From Fasciolopsis buskii (Eukaryota; Platyhelminthes; Trematoda; Plagiorchiida; Fasciolidae): a stretch of 64,000 nucleotides of DNA. The notes beneath the pieces are model-generated. The model worked only from the letters and a program-made list of their open reading frames with translations, ran no database searches and had not been told where the DNA came from. Position numbers and translations under genes: made by a program. This document shows positions 32,353 through 45,945 of this stretch, one piece after another. How positions within the stretch are numbered: the first letter of the stretch is position 1; each line of letters starts with the position of its first letter. The stretch is from contig LUCM01001568.1 in the NCBI GenBank assembly GCA_008360955.1, forward strand, positions 1 to 64,000. Reading direction: 5' to 3'.

Positions 32353-33879
32353 TGGATGGAATTGCACCGCAGCACAGCTGTGGTATAATCAGTAAATCAG
32401 GAAAATTCCAACCACCACAAATCACTAGCATAGACAAAGAATGGGTAGCCGTCAGAGACCGTACGAACGAGCTGAATTCTGGGATAACAGAAACCATGAA
32501 GGTATACGGCGGCAGGTTGACGTAAAAGTTTCTAAACTACTGGAAACAGTAACCATGAAAGGCTGCAAATTCTATACCGCAGTATACGAGTAAAACTTCG
32601 TACCAATGGTTTATTAAATGTGTGCACGGATTGTTCAAGTCGCATGCCCCGTTGAACCTGTCAATAGTTTAGGAACGGAGGTAACCAGAGTGCTTTTATA
32701 ATTTGCCATGTATTGCATAATACTCATGAGTAACCAAACACGAATATACGAAAAATCAGCGGATTAAATTGAATAATATAGTCGTGCGGCCATGCGGTCT
32801 GTGACCATGCGATCTGCGTGTAATGAGAAAAACATGCTGTCCTGTTAGTACATGGAAATACGCATTGCGTGTATTGTATAACTCATATGCTTTTTCACAG
32901 ACGTGAGTGGAGTGATCATTTCGCTATAGAAACTTAGCGGTTAACATCCACGAAATTCAAATCACTGTCAACTTGTTATACTCGCAAAACAAAATAGAGG
33001 TAGTGCGATACACTTACCGCAGCATATGTTCCCACTTTCAGTAATAGCCGGATTTCAGTAATAGATAAGCTAACGAAATTTTATAACAAGTTTTTCACAT
33101 GACTACTGAATTGCCATTCAAAAAATGATTGCCATGTTCTACGTAGAAGTATGGATATAGGAGAATTAGAAAAGCTTTTTCAGAGGTTAGGATGCTATTT
33201 AGTGAACGACAAATGTCAGATTAAACCAGTTAAATCACTTTACTGAACTTGTACTTGTTGTTTTACTTTGGAACCAGTAAATTTCTTAGCACCCTTATCC
33301 ATCTTCGAATCGTTATCAGTCAAAATAAAAAATACCGGTAAGAAGTGGTTACAGGGCACGATGTACTATCCATGCCTCAGCCAACATTTCGGCGAAGTTA
33401 TACTCGCCGGATGACGAGCATTTCTACTACAGAATGGGAAGTAAAATATCTGGTCCAGTATATTATTCAATGTGCCCAGTTATTTACATACGACCTTAGT
33501 CTTGACGATTTCTACTATTTTTACCAAAATGGAATCACATCAATTGATTTGGAGGAAAATAATGAGTGACATTTAAGACTAACATTACAGGACTCGCGGG
33601 TTGAAGTAATACGATGCATAAATGTAGTTCTCCAAGGTAACATTTATCCGACACAAATTGTACGATGTGAGCCAGCCAAATGCGAATGATTGCCAAAAAG
33701 GAGATAATGAAATGGTCCACTTCAATCGAAATGCCGTACAGAGCGAAAACGAAAGGAACATACGGAAAACAGGTTCCAACCAACTTAACCTATTCTGACT
33801 CGGTACCTGTTCCGAAGAAGGAACCTGAGGATCCAACATCTTATGCCATTACATCCTACTAGTATTAAGACAACCTTGT

Positions 33880-34290
33880 TCAAATGCCGAAAGCCTTCAC
33901 ATATCTTCTGACCTCAGTAGCCATGTTTCGGAGCCGTATGACAGTACCGACCTCATTGCTGTCGTGTATACCCGACCTGTGATAGATAACCGGATGTCAT
34001 GCCAACGCCACAGATGCCTTAGGTTGTTTAATACTATTCGAGACTTCTGTGTAGGCAAAGGTACTTCATCCGATACATTACCACCCAATTCTTCCTTTGC
34101 AAGGACGAGGTTCGACTTCGAGTCAGTCCAGTTGTGAAAAGGCATTTTGCACTTCGAAGGTGCGCAAGATGCCCCGAACATTTCTACACTACTGTTCAGA
34201 CGGGAACTGAAGTCCTCCAAAGTACCTGGATCTTTATCCAGTGGCAAAAGTCGGTGGATCACGAAGCAGAGATAGTGGGTCAGCCCAAAC
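33880..34290 (-). mobile_element. RTE-type LINE relic, reverse-transcriptase C-terminal part
   Basis: The minus strand has a 121-codon open frame: LEDFSSRLNSSVEMFGASC then APSKCKMPFHNWTDSKSNLV and LAKEELGG. RHLWRWHDIRLSITGRVYTT and AMRSVLSYGSETWLLRSEDM follow. The 'FSYLGS.IS.GG' segment between them is deleted. It lies head to head with the plus-strand element starting near 34440. Confidence 0.8.
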
Positions 34291-34439
34291 TGTACCTATA
34301 TCCTAAAATTTGCCACAAAGTGAAGACCTGGCCAATACAACTCCAACCGTGTATGAGTTACTGAGGCGAGTAGCATCTCCGATTTGGTGGACTATATTAG
34401 GATATCTTTCACTTCTTTCGTCTCAGTTAGCCACCCAAC

Positions 34440-37400
34440 TCTCCGCGAAGCTGAGGCATGCATCAGCGGCCACGCCCCGGCAAACCGCTCGATGAGAAGG
34501 CAAAACCAGGTTGAGGGTAACCAAGACGAAAAACGTCGATGAGACGGCATCCAGGTCGTGAAGATCAATGTTTCCCAATAGGCGGATGATATCTGTTGGA
34601 TCCAACGGTTATCAAGTTAATTCGTCCAACCAACCGGGTTGCATCGACCCCCGGTTTGCAGTCAATTCTTCCGGATGGGGAATGAGCTCTTAATTAGTCA
34701 GCGGTAGCCATGCACTAAGGTCACCTCGGACACGTATAGCATCCCAGATTGGTAGGCTATTAGCAAAAGGTGCATGAACCGTTTGGTCGATCACCGGCTC
34801 CCAATATATGGACGTACTGTTGCTAGGCAGGTCGCACTTGGTTGCGCACGAGCTAGATATCCTACCTTGAACAAAGGCCGGATGGCACTGAGAACGTCAT
34901 TCCGTGCATTATTTCCAAGTATCTTCATGAATTTTGTCTCTACAACTTGCCATCGTTGTGCTACGGCTTTCCCGGTAAGCGACGCGCCCTGTGCTCCCCC
35001 GATGGCCGAGGTGAACCAGACAGGAACTGGAAATGTAAACCTAAACACAAGTCCCCCATGAATACCGCCTACTGGAACGTGAAAACTCTTCTGGATGAAG
35101 GTAATCAATGCACTTCCATGCGTACGTTCTGCGATTATGAGATCGATATTGCTTGACTGCCCTAAATGCTTCTGCCCAACTCCGTCAACCAATGTATTCA
35201 AGTCCCACAAGACGGGCGCATCCTACTGGATGTATGATAGCAGACCAGAAGAAAATTCGGGACTTCACTGTGCTACGACTGCAATGAACAGTCGAGCTCA
35301 CAGCACTCCGAGCTCTCGGGAAGCAATTACCCAAGACTTGAGACGATATGGTACATGAGCACTCCTTTCAACGTGCCTTTCATTGCGGTTTACACTCATA
35401 CTCTACAGTTATCCATATACTAAAGGTCCTTCCTACAATGAACTCCAGCATTGAGTCAGCCGTATCCCAAGGCACAACATCCTTCTGATCGCAGGAGATT
35501 GGAATGCCCGCGCGGGACCAGCACATGAGTACACTCATCACATATTAGGGAGGATCGGTCTTGGTAAGCGTTGCGAAATTCGCGACATCCAAAAGGCACC
35601 ACCTGAGATGGCACTCAAACGACGGTAGACAAGATCATCTGATCGTCTATATATTTGTGTGCTCTCGTTAGTCATTCTCCATCAGGGATTTTCGGGCCTA
35701 CCTTGTTGACATGACGAGAAACGTCAGCGGCATGGACTACACACTGGTACGCGTTCGCCTGAAGCTTTACTTTTAAGCACAGATCGACGGAAATGGTACC
35801 CTAGATGAGGCGTGGATGAGGTTAAAGGTGTCAATAACCTAGCTGTCCATTCTTTGGACAGCTAGGCAAAGTCAAATGGAACAAAAGAAACCGGATTTCT
35901 GCAGAAACTCTTAATCAACGAGCTAAGGCTAGAGGTTGTGTGACTGCACAATTCACCCGATTACCAAAATCTGTGCCACGAAACTTATAACCTCAACAAA
36001 AAGTCATCGAAAGCGATAGTGGCATGAAATTGCAGACCTCATGGAAACCGCGGTAGTTGTTGGAGATTTCGGAAACCTCAGAATCACGCTCTGCTCTCCG
36101 GAAAGAGCTCAACCTTCACCCTTCATACGTCCTGACGGCAGTGGTCGCCTCATATCAGGGTGAGAAAAAAAGCTCCAAAGATGAGTAGAACCTTTCATCT
36201 AGATGTCCACTCACTCTCTCATCCAGTCCATCTGTGTGACAACACTAAGAGATGTAGAACAATGGGAACTTGATCTTAATCTGCAGACTAGTTTGAACTC
36301 GCCTCAGCCGTTCAGAGAATGAAAAACACCAAGTAACTCGGTGAGGATGGCATGCCACACGAGATTTTGAAATATTGTTTGTCAGCTCTGCTAAGCCCAC
36401 TAACTAACCTGTTTCGTCGTAGCCGGGATTCTCAAACTTTTTCCAAAGACTCAGCAACTTCTCTCAAAACCCAAAATGGTGACCAGACCATATGTGCGAA
36501 CTACAGAGGCATTAGCCTCGTCGATATAAGAGCTAAAGTATTTGTGACAGTTTTACTAAACCGTTTTGTTGCTGTTCGGGACACGCGATCAAGCTCTACC
36601 CAGAATGGCTTTCGTAGAGGAAAACTATGTGCTGACTAGATCTTCAAACTGCAAGAAATTCTAGAACCGCGATTTAAGTTCCAGCAACTCACCATGGCAC
36701 GAATCATCAACATCCGTGCAGCATTCGAGTCCGTTGACAGACAATCCCTCTGGAGCCTACTTCGAAGCGATGGCATGCCGGAAATGTACGTTAGACTGTT
36801 AAAAACAAACTACTCGTCAACGTTTCCGGGCGTTCGCGCCTACGGCGAAGAATCTCCAGAGTTTCTCTTTAACTCAGGTGTTTGTCAAGGTTTCCCGCCA
36901 TCACTGGCGCTATTCAACTACCCTATAAACTTCACAAGGCCTCCTACCCTCGATAATCTTCGAAGAATGTAAAGTGGTTGTGATTGTTTGGTCACTGGCC
37001 ACGAGTACTTCGACGACATTATATTCTGGGAGAGGAGCCTACAATTGTGGGCCTAGTCCTAGACCGGATTTTATGCGAAGTCATAATTGTTTGTCTGGAG
37101 GTAAAAATAATCAAAAACGAAGTTCTTCGCAACCTTACAAGACCGGTCACCTAGTGTCCACAGCATTGGTAACACTAAAACAAATGTTTCAGTACAAGTA
37201 CTTGGGTTCCACCAGCCAACCGAACAGTCAGGTCCAAGTTGAGGTTAAGCTTCGCACAGACTGTGTCTCCGTATAAAGCTATACATTTACCGAGCTGCCG
37301 TCCGCCCCATCCTTATGAATGCATGCGAAACCCCGCCACTAAGAGTAGACGATGCAAAACGGCAGAAAGCCTTAACCACTGATGCCTCTGCTATATGGCA

Positions 37401-37500
37401 AAAATCAAGTGACATTATCACATCTCAAACAGAGTTGCATGAACCTCGAACGGCTTTCGTTGTTTCTCCAAAAACATCGGTCATGTTCTCCACCGGTTGA
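34440..37500 (+). mobile_element. RTE-type LINE, near full-length but dead
   Basis: 5' region (CGGCAAACCGCTCG, shared with 10080), then endonuclease: NTAYWNVKTLLDEGNQ with MRTFCDYEIDIA at 35058-35150 and LLIAGDWNARAGP with HHILGRIGLGKRCEIRD at 35490-35585. The reverse transcriptase follows at 36340-37240: LGEDGMPHEILKYC, ANYRGISLVDI, NGFRRGKLCAD, INIRAAFESVDRQSLW and GVCQGFPPSLALFNY, then YKYLGSTSQPNSQ and LRVDDAKRQKALTTDASAIW. The Asp-containing motif A (AFESVD) and motif B are clear; the YADD box is not found. Many stops and frameshifts. This is the longest element in the window and shows domain order EN then RT. Confidence 0.8.
35838..35866. repeat. Perfect 12-bp inverted repeat with 5-nt loop
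   Basis: CCTAGCTGTCCA, loop TTCTT, TGGACAGCTAGG. It lies within the decayed LINE, between its endonuclease and reverse-transcriptase parts. It would form a strong hairpin in RNA. No terminator T-run or known family is associated. Confidence 0.85.
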
Positions 37501-38461
37501 AGACGAAATTAGCGAAGAGAAACCCATTACTGCCGCCCTGTTCCAACCAATGTCCCCTAGGAGGTCAACTGAAGATATGGGTTAGCATTGCTAGGGCCGA
37601 CATGGATCGCTCGGATCTTTAATAGGTTTTCGGAGTTGGAGATTGGCACAAAAACTGGATTTTGCGGTGCGTAGACCTCACTACTGGTCTCAGTGCACGG
37701 ACGGTTGGAACTAGAAGCCGATTTATTCTCTCGGAGGACCCAGTCGCGTATAAAATTAAGTAAAGTAACCGGATCGAAAATCGGCTTGATTCTCATGCAG
37801 ACGCCTTTTTCGAGCATTAAACCATCAACTGAGAATAATGCTGGCGAGCAGTTTAGATGTGATACAAAGGAAACTAATTCTTCTGTGGTTTCTAGACGAT
37901 AATATCTCTCACGTTTCTTGTAAATCGATACGGTTTACTCAAAGTAGACTACCAAACAAACTGTGCGAATACGTGTCGAGTCTCTAGTCGTTCGCTTCCA
38001 CTGCATTTGCGTAGGCCAAACATCGTGTTCGTCGAAAATAACATTTCACAAAAAAAATTGATGCAAGACGACGTGTAAATCAGTCGGTCGTGATCGTACG
38101 GTAAGCACAAACACAAGGAAAAAAAAACACTGACGGTAAAACTTTGACAATCGTGTTGGCTGAATGGTTTTCCCAAGTTATTTGATTGTGTATGGTTTCC
38201 CTTGGTAACCGCAATGTTGGCTTTTGGCTACTTCCACCGACAGGGGTGTGTTTTTGCTAAATACCTAGTTCCATAAAACACATCGAATAGTACAACAATT
38301 TCTCCCGATTCATTTAGTCCATAATTCGAATCTGATAGGGAAAAATTTGCAAACCGGAATTAACAAATGTACCATCTTCTAGACGTTATTAGCAAATTGG
38401 TTCATTATTACTCATACGGAGGGATCAGTTTGACCCCTTTTTAGGTACCAGATCTGCTCAC

Positions 38462-38828
38462 CTCGATCATCTAGACGATAATCAAACACTGTCAATGTGC
38501 CCGAATGACCCAAGTCCGAGGGCAAATTCAATTTCGGTTGCATTCGCCGCATGTATGCGTCAAGTTTAACGCGTCCATCGGCATCCAATAAACAACCGAC
38601 CGACCAGATCAGACAAAATATCACCACATTCGGTAGGCGTCCCATTTCCGTGAGATCGTCCAACATTCCAGTGAACAAATCACAAAACTGACGGATATAG
38701 AATGCTTCCAGATAGGATATTCTAGTCTGGAGTTCTTCATTGACAAATTTCAACAGTCGGGGGAAAACTGATTCAACCAGTTGACCAACAGGTTGGTCGG
38801 TCAACTTAGCCTGTCCTTGTAACCAACC
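38462..38828 (-). CDS. DNAH5: Dynein heavy chain exon 9: AAA2-AAA3 connecting region
   Basis: 122 codons plus one base. It starts GWLQGQAKLTDQPVGQLVE after TTTTTCTTACAG and directly follows exon 8. It contains VVIFCLIWSVGCLLDADGRV and KLDAYMRRMQPKLNLPSD, matching the family's helical connector between AAA2 and AAA3. It is less conserved than the AAA cores. The donor GTGAGC at 38461 leaves one base (G), which pairs with the two-base start of exon 10 to give a Gly. Reading further (EQIWYLKRG) is intron, and the phase excludes it. Confidence 0.93.
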
Positions 38829-41800
38829 CTGTAAGAAAAACATCAGTTTCAAAATTCAACGTTTTTTTACGGGATTTTCCCTAATGGATCAACCAAGACA
38901 GGTTTGTTGCTTTGCATCATTCATTCATCTGAACACCCGAGTTTTCCTAACTTTCAATAGACAGGCCTTGTAATTAATGGTGGCCACATCTAAGGCCTTA
39001 GAGGAGTGCAAATTCAAAGGTATCCGATATATCGCAGTAAGCTCTAATGGACAGAAAAAACGAAATTCGCCATCGCATGCGAGGAGACGTTGGCTGTCAT
39101 GATTTGTTATCGTCGTTTTCTGGTGTTTGAATCGATTGAAAATACCCTTTCTTACTGTGGGTATTAATGTGATCAATTGGGTTTGGTAGGTACAAATGAA
39201 CTAGGCTGAGTGATATGAGTGGTAAAGTCACATTGAGTGCCAAACCAAATTGTTCCAACTGATCTCTGGTGTTGAATGATTCTTGGACGTTCACCCAAAT
39301 TAACTTGGGCGTTTGTGCTAGAATAGATGACTGCGCCAGGATTTTCAACTAAAAAACAAGGTAAGCAAATCAGGGCGCAAAGCTATTATACTACAAAAAG
39401 TATTCTATGATTTTCCTTATAAGTAGTATCGTTTATGGATGAAAGAGCAAAAATTACCAGGAAGCTGTCAATGTCTCTTATCGAGTATAAATATCCTATT
39501 CAACCATTTCTATACTTGTACAGTCGGATTTCGGTTTCCGCACCGAAATCTCATACGAATGGTTAAAATTATGCATGGAAGATGGGGCCATGAATGAATT
39601 ACTTTGGCGTATTTCGAATAAATTTTCATCCATTAGTCAAGGATACATTTTGAAATGTAGTCAAATGGTGCTAAGTTTCGTATTTAGATTTAATGTATAA
39701 GGAGGATTAAACAAGAAAATACTCGGTTAACCTGACTGACAAGTGGTAATAACCACAAAACTCGTCACTTGTTTCCAGAGCCTTTCATCCGCGTCTGTAC
39801 AACCAATTCAATAAGACATTCACGTAGCAGGCCGCACAATTCAGCATCGAACGGAATGGCAGAACGTTTTAACAGAATCGTAACTAAGACTATTATCGTT
39901 ATCTGCTTGTTTGTAAAATAGTAGCAGAATGGCATTCAGGAATCTGTATTTGCCTTCCGAACTACCCATCACCAGGCCAATAATCAAGAGCTCGTAGAAC
40001 TTATGTAGGAACTTTGATGTTTTTCATACGTATTAGATCGAACACCTGAAGAAGGTTGTATAGTGAACAGGTGCACCTCTCCGGTTAGAGGTGTTTCCCA
40101 GCGTCCAAAAACAGTCTGCGGCCAAAGATCAACCAATTTGTCGGAGTCTTGAAAACCCCAATGTGTTTATGGACCCAGTTCGAGAAGCGTTGCATAACTA
40201 CAGTGGTGATGCACCCGGATTATGACTGTGACGCTCAACCCGACAGACAGTGCCACGCTCAGGGATGTCCTGTCGTTGGCGTTAAAGATGGATGATTCAA
40301 TTTTCAAGTGTTCCTTTTCACACAAGCCTAGATATGCATTTTGTTGCCAAACTGCCATTGTTCTTTTTCCCAACCCTTTATATCCGATTTGAGATTTTCC
40401 GTAAAGGTAGGAAGTGGTGTTTTGTGCATACCGTTCAATGTACCGTCGGCTGCACATGGCTCTTGTCTATTTCGTTGATTTGTCCATTTGTTTGTACATG
40501 TACACACATCAAACAATCGTGCTTGACCTTCGACTCTCTCCTCTGGCCAATCGGAATTTATCATTGAAGATGGTGGATGTTGAATCGTCTTAACCGTTAC
40601 CGTGGTCAAAGGTCAGCATAAATGCGGCGACGTCGTACTGATTCGACAAACAGCAGAACTAATAACGATTGGCTAAATTAGCCAGCCGACTAATCGATCA
40701 CTGAGTGGTGACCAGAGGAAACTAACATAAGCTATCTACTCTGATCGAATAAACAAAGAGTGCTGTGTCTATTCCATTCGGTTTACTGATCGAAATAAGA
40801 ATCGAAGTCTTCTTGCCTAGTTTGCATCTTAACACAGTACCAGGAGGGATAAAAACGAACCCACGAAGTGTTTGAATGATAGCTCATTCAATGAGGATAA
40901 CATGGTACTTTATAAACCACTGAAAATGAGCGATCAAATCGACTACCGGAAGCGGGGAAAGATGTGTAGCTGATTGTTTTTTCACTGTCGACAATATGGT
41001 ACATTTATCCTCCGAATCGGATGAGTATCAGTCGAGAATGCCGCAAGACGAAATCTGTCGGCTCTTGTTTGATTCCAGAAGGGAAAAATATTTTATTCCC
41101 ACTCAGATTGGCTGTTCTCGCTTGAATTCACAGGAATGTACAATTACGATTTAGCACCGGAACTGGATGACTAACAGGTAGAAATCGGAACGGTGATTAG
41201 GCTTTATTCGCCTACCAATTGCTCTCTTGGGTGATCGAACGCACTAGACAAAATTGCTTGCGTCAACGATTTTCCGCGGACTCACGAGTATCACTTCATC
41301 TTTACGTATTTTCAAGCGGCACCTTTCTGACTTCAGTGTTGGATACACGTGTACAGCCCAGGTCTTACATTTTATTGTGCATCAATTACGAGATACAACA
41401 CTAGCCAAGGAATCTAACTTGACGTGTTCAAGATAGTCAACTCGCTACACGTTCACTTTGGCCCATCTCTCATCTGTTATGTGTTTCGGCGATCAGCGTA
41501 TACCGTCAGAACACCGTAACGGTATTTACAAGATTGACTAAAATAAATCCCTACCCGAACAAATTGAACAAACCTATGGGTAGTTGGAAGCCACAATCAA
41601 AGAGCATAAGTGAAAAGCAAACTTTTGACCGGATTATTAAACAGATCCGTTAAAACTAGGACGTGACGGAGCGACTGCACCCATCTTACAGCTGAAAACC
41701 ATACCGTAGGTAACAATTACATTCGACTACTTCAACAGGGTTGGACGTGGATAACTAGGCAAGGTCGAGAGCTGAGATATGTTTCCATAAAGTTCTTGCT

Positions 41801-43197
41801 CCACGAAACATTCGAGACCCATGATCGAAGAGTTGCAGTCTGTCGCGACCCGTTCACTCGAACGTCTGAGATCTATTACCGCATTAGCATTGATAGATTC
41901 GTCCTCTAAATTGTCCGAGATGCTTTGGACATGTTACCTGATCACGTCAGTTCTGTCAAAGTAAGGATACGACTCGGCGATCATAGTGTACAGTATAGTC
42001 CAGAGACACGTAACAAAAGGGGACAGCTATGGAATATTTCAACATGAATAACACGTGCATTGGGTGACTGTACACAGAAGTTGTGCAAAATTAGTGCTTA
42101 TCCCACAAGCATCAGCGAGAGTTGTGGGATAAAATCTGGGTAATTTGATTTCCACTATCCTTTCTAGCGAATAACAAAATTGACAATCACAATAAACTCG
42201 TGATCCCAATCATTTTTCCTCCTTTATTTTAGGTTAACAAAACTGACACCCAATCACACATGGTAACAAACAGGTTGTCCTCAGACCGAATTGGATCTGG
42301 TTGTGCAAGCTTATCTGTTTACGGGGCTTGAGCTCACCCCGGCCTGTTTCTGCGTTGTCCTTTTCAGATTGTGGCGTGTGTGAATGCCCCACCCCCATCA
42401 GACAGTAGGACACACTACCTTCGACTACCACAGATTCTGAAACCTAATCTGAAAAAGATTGCCCACGGTAACCAGAAATTTGGCGAATTGTTTCCTTCTT
42501 CTTGGACAGGGCTGTTTCTATATTTGCAGTTACTTTTGTGAATGAGAAATAATTTAAGGTAAACTATCAAATCATGAAAGACGTATTTGCATCCTTTAAC
42601 AATTTGAATTTGATTAAACTAGTGTTTACCTACTGCTTATAAAAACTAACTCACTTCGAACCTGCGAATTTAAATAGTTTATCAGCAGCCCTTTGCCAGT
42701 CCATGTGCATCCTTCGGGGTAAATTTGTCTGATCATTTAAGTACATCTTATTGCGCAATGGACCGGTGAGTTTAGTATACTCCTTATTTTGAAACCATTA
42801 ACCTTACAGTGAAATGCTCAGGTGAGTAGTTAGACCAAACCAACTGACGGCGGTCCTGCTGTCGTGTATGTGTGCTTGCATGTGTGTGAATGGATTGCGA
42901 ATCACCGAAGAGCTAGAGACAAAAAAGCGGTGTGCTAAAGCGCCGGAATTACCGGCGCACCAGAATTAAAGATATTCCTGCATAACATATTTTTCTTTTT
43001 TTATCTTCTATTCTTTTATTTGTTTCGCGATCAGTTGGATGCAGATTCGAAGTGTCCAACGAAATCGGTATTCTCTTGTTAGAGAATAACGGACCGCGCG
43101 GATCAGAAATAAAATGGGAGATTCAGTTACTCCCAATTGTTGACTCTTTAGAATAATACGTTGGCAAACATCGAGGCGGGGGAGGGAAATTTAATAC
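38829..43197. other. Dynein intron 8 (4.4 kb)
   Basis: No repeat family or gene recognised. ORFs at 38925-39348, 40167-40609, 41219-41436 and 42234-42431 lack family resemblance. Exons 8 and 9 are contiguous in protein, so no coding exon is expected here. Confidence 0.7.
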
Positions 43198-43686
43198 CTG
43201 GAAAATAATGTTCCATGGCAACGAGGCCATACTCCAATAGACCATTCCGCAACGTGAAATTGTGGCTGGAGAAGCGTTGTCCACATTGTCTACTTCCAGT
43301 ACCACTTTACAAGTTGGAGCCATAGGGATTCGGTCACCGTTTGCCAAAGTCAATGTTCTATTGTCGTCTAGTACGGAATTCAAATTCTCTATCCAAATAG
43401 AATCGACTGGTCCGTCTAGAACAATCCAACAATGTTCGTTCGATTTTAGTCGAAGTGTACGACGCCACAAGATGGTGAAAATACCATCTGTCCAATCGTT
43501 TGAGCTCTCGTTCAAATGACCAAACATATCCGATGTGGTCACCGCTCGGGGATTCATGCGCAGTTCACGATGCGGTTCGCCCAATTCCGTAAGTGCTCGA
43601 AGCAGGACAAGAATACTCTTTGATTTTCCGGTACCAGATGGTCCGAGAGCCATTACGCCGTGTCGTACTCGTTGCATCTCACGCAA
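43198..43686 (-). CDS. DNAH5: Dynein heavy chain exon 8: AAA2 with Walker A and B
   Basis: 163 codons in phase 0. [19 protein letters not shown] holds the AAA2 P-loop; AAA2 normally binds ATP structurally rather than turning it over. Then come [35 protein letters not shown] and [17 protein letters not shown] (Walker B region). [18 protein letters not shown] and [16 protein letters not shown] complete the domain. The acceptor is CACATTTAG and the donor is GTATTA. Upstream of LREM no Met is needed, because the exon starts with a TTG Leu codon inside the protein. Confidence 0.98.
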
Positions 43687-45945
43687 CTAAATGTGAACAA
43701 AAAGAGGAACAGCTATTAATAACCCAATCGTCTAAGCTGAAGACAAAACAATTTTGACGGCGAATACCGAGCTGCGAGCACGTGTTTTGAACAATGCAAT
43801 TTCCTAGACAAAATACGTCTCAAAAGTCACACACTAAATTATCCCGATATGCTTAGCGGGAATTTGATTTTTCCCTTGGGTATTGCAGATTTTGAAAACA
43901 AATCGAATCGAAAAACAATTTCAAAGTAATTTTGTCATGAAAATTTAGTATATCCAACAGATTGACCGGAGCGAATTGCGTGGGCAACGTTGAAACCATA
44001 TTTTTCGCTTTCCATGCCCACTCCGAACTACCATTCTCCGATCTTTCTTGGGTTTCCTTGCTTTCATCTCCGCATCGTGACTAGTTATTTGTGAACTCAA
44101 ATGGATTTATACGAGTGGTTGGAAAGGTTACCAAAGACTGTTAACAGCCGGCAGTGTTCGTCTTCTTCATGTACTGTTTAACTGGATAAAGAGTACCCAT
44201 TTCTTCAAGTCCATCTATCTGTTGACAGAGCCACAAGTGGAAGATGACCTGACTGGAGGTTTGTACCAGCCGACCTGTGGAATATCATCTTGACCATGAC
44301 CGATTTGTTGCTTCTCATTTCGGCATCATTCGTATGCGAACAGATATTGTTTTTCCTTGTGACTCAATGGCAGAGAACAATAAAGGGTAGTTACCTCGAT
44401 CTATAAATCGTAGTTGTTAGGGAAAAGTGATATGGAGCATTTTATGATTGTTTTCTCACCTTATTTCAAGTTCGTATAGGATCTGTCATAAGATAATGTC
44501 ACACAAGTACAGAAGGCTATCAGAGAAGGGAACAATTGAGCCGAATCCTCAATGATCACGCAGATACGAAACAATCTTGGATAGAACCACCGAGTAGAAA
44601 CGGGAATGACTGAATTATGTACACATAAATCTCAAGGAATATAGCGTTAGACAGTTGTGTTTGTCCGGCCATACATCCAAATGTCAGTCTAGAACCCTTG
44701 TCATTGTGCATGCTGTTAATATTCGTTAGCATGAAATTGTCGAAAAGTCTAATATTAGTTAATTGCTCGTGTTGGACCTCCTCGTAACATGCTCCAAACC
44801 GAACTCGGTTTCCGTAAATCGTTCCGTACGGATTGTAAATTATATTCCTAATGTGTTCTAAATATACCGGCTATAGGGTTAGATTTAGCGTCGAATATCG
44901 GCTAGTAAAATTCAGTCAATAAATTAGCAGGTTAAAATGACAGGTGATTCAGCTGGATGAATTAGGTGATCAGTTTTATTCCGAAACCGAGACCGCCAGT
45001 ATTCGGGAAGTATTGACTAAAATCATTCAAGTGTGATTTATTTTATGATGCAGATTCAAAAGCCTCACCCGACACTCGACGACTTCACAACACGCAGGAC
45101 GACGTGTGAAAAATTCATATAAGAGCTGTCATCGATAGCTATTTCTTATGACGTTCTCCTGTCCAGTTCTCTATGCTTGCGGAGGAAGTCACTTAGATCA
45201 GACTATCTGGAAGTGAAATGCTGCTTAGTACATCTATCTATGAAGGCTGACCGATGTCGAACTCATCTAGCTTACATGTTTATGGCACGCATCTGCGTGC
45301 ACATCAAATGCGGTGGGAACCTTGGTCCACTGAAAGTGTCTGCTCGAAAACGATATTGACTATTATCATATGTATCCGTATCCTGTTACGCTATTTTTAG
45401 CAGTCAACAGGGACACAAGAAGCTTCATACTCTGCCTTCGTTCTATTCACCGCACAATGGCAAGTTGCGGAGTAGATCATGCACTACATTATATGTCCGT
45501 AGGCTAGTGGATACACCAGAGGTGGATTCAAACCCTGGGTACAACACTTCTGCGGGCTTGCGTGTATGTTTTGCTTGGTTGGACAGCTGTGCGCTCAGTT
45601 TACTGTCATAAAACCGTTACTGCATCGTCCTCTGATATGCCAAGTACACGGACCACTTTCATCAGGATATCTCACTGATGAATCTGTATGAGTGAGTGAT
45701 GGAGTAATATTTAGATCAAAGCCCTCCCAGAACCCACAGTAAATTCCCCGGACTTTTAACTACCGACAAAGTTGTCAGTAGTAAAGAGGAGTTTCAAATC
45801 TTCTACCCCTGGCCTTATACCACCGATCGCCTGCACAACGTGATACAAGAAGCTGCGAACCGGATGACTGCAGACAATTACACACAGAAAAGCAATGCGA
45901 ACGCGTATTCAATCGAATCAGTTCACAAGTGGAACAGAAACTTAC
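43687..45945. other. Dynein intron 7 (2.3 kb)
   Basis: No gene. A weak tRNA-like B box (GGATTCAAACCCTGGG, about 45525) may be a SINE trace. Nothing else stands out. Confidence 0.65.

Larger units (their letters stand above)
29346..38461. other. Dynein intron 9 (9.1 kb)
   Basis: It contains a possible RT relic (30867-31200), the CAG repeat (32307-32348) and two RTE elements head to head (33880-34290 minus, 34440-37500 plus). ORFs at 29525-30811, 31814-32026 and 33345-33569 have no recognisable product. I see nothing interpretable in 29350-30860, 31210-32300, 32350-33870 or 37510-38460. Confidence 0.7.

Noticed and set aside
32280..32525. Poly-Gln ORF around the CAG repeat
   Set aside because: The frame is open only because CAG has no stop. 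The flanks show no conserved motif and no start or splice context.
39097..39348. Minus-strand ORF of 83 codons in dynein intron 8, first suspected as an exon
   Set aside because: Exons 8 and 9 are contiguous against the family with matching phase. This ORF has no dynein similarity and would add residues that orthologues lack.
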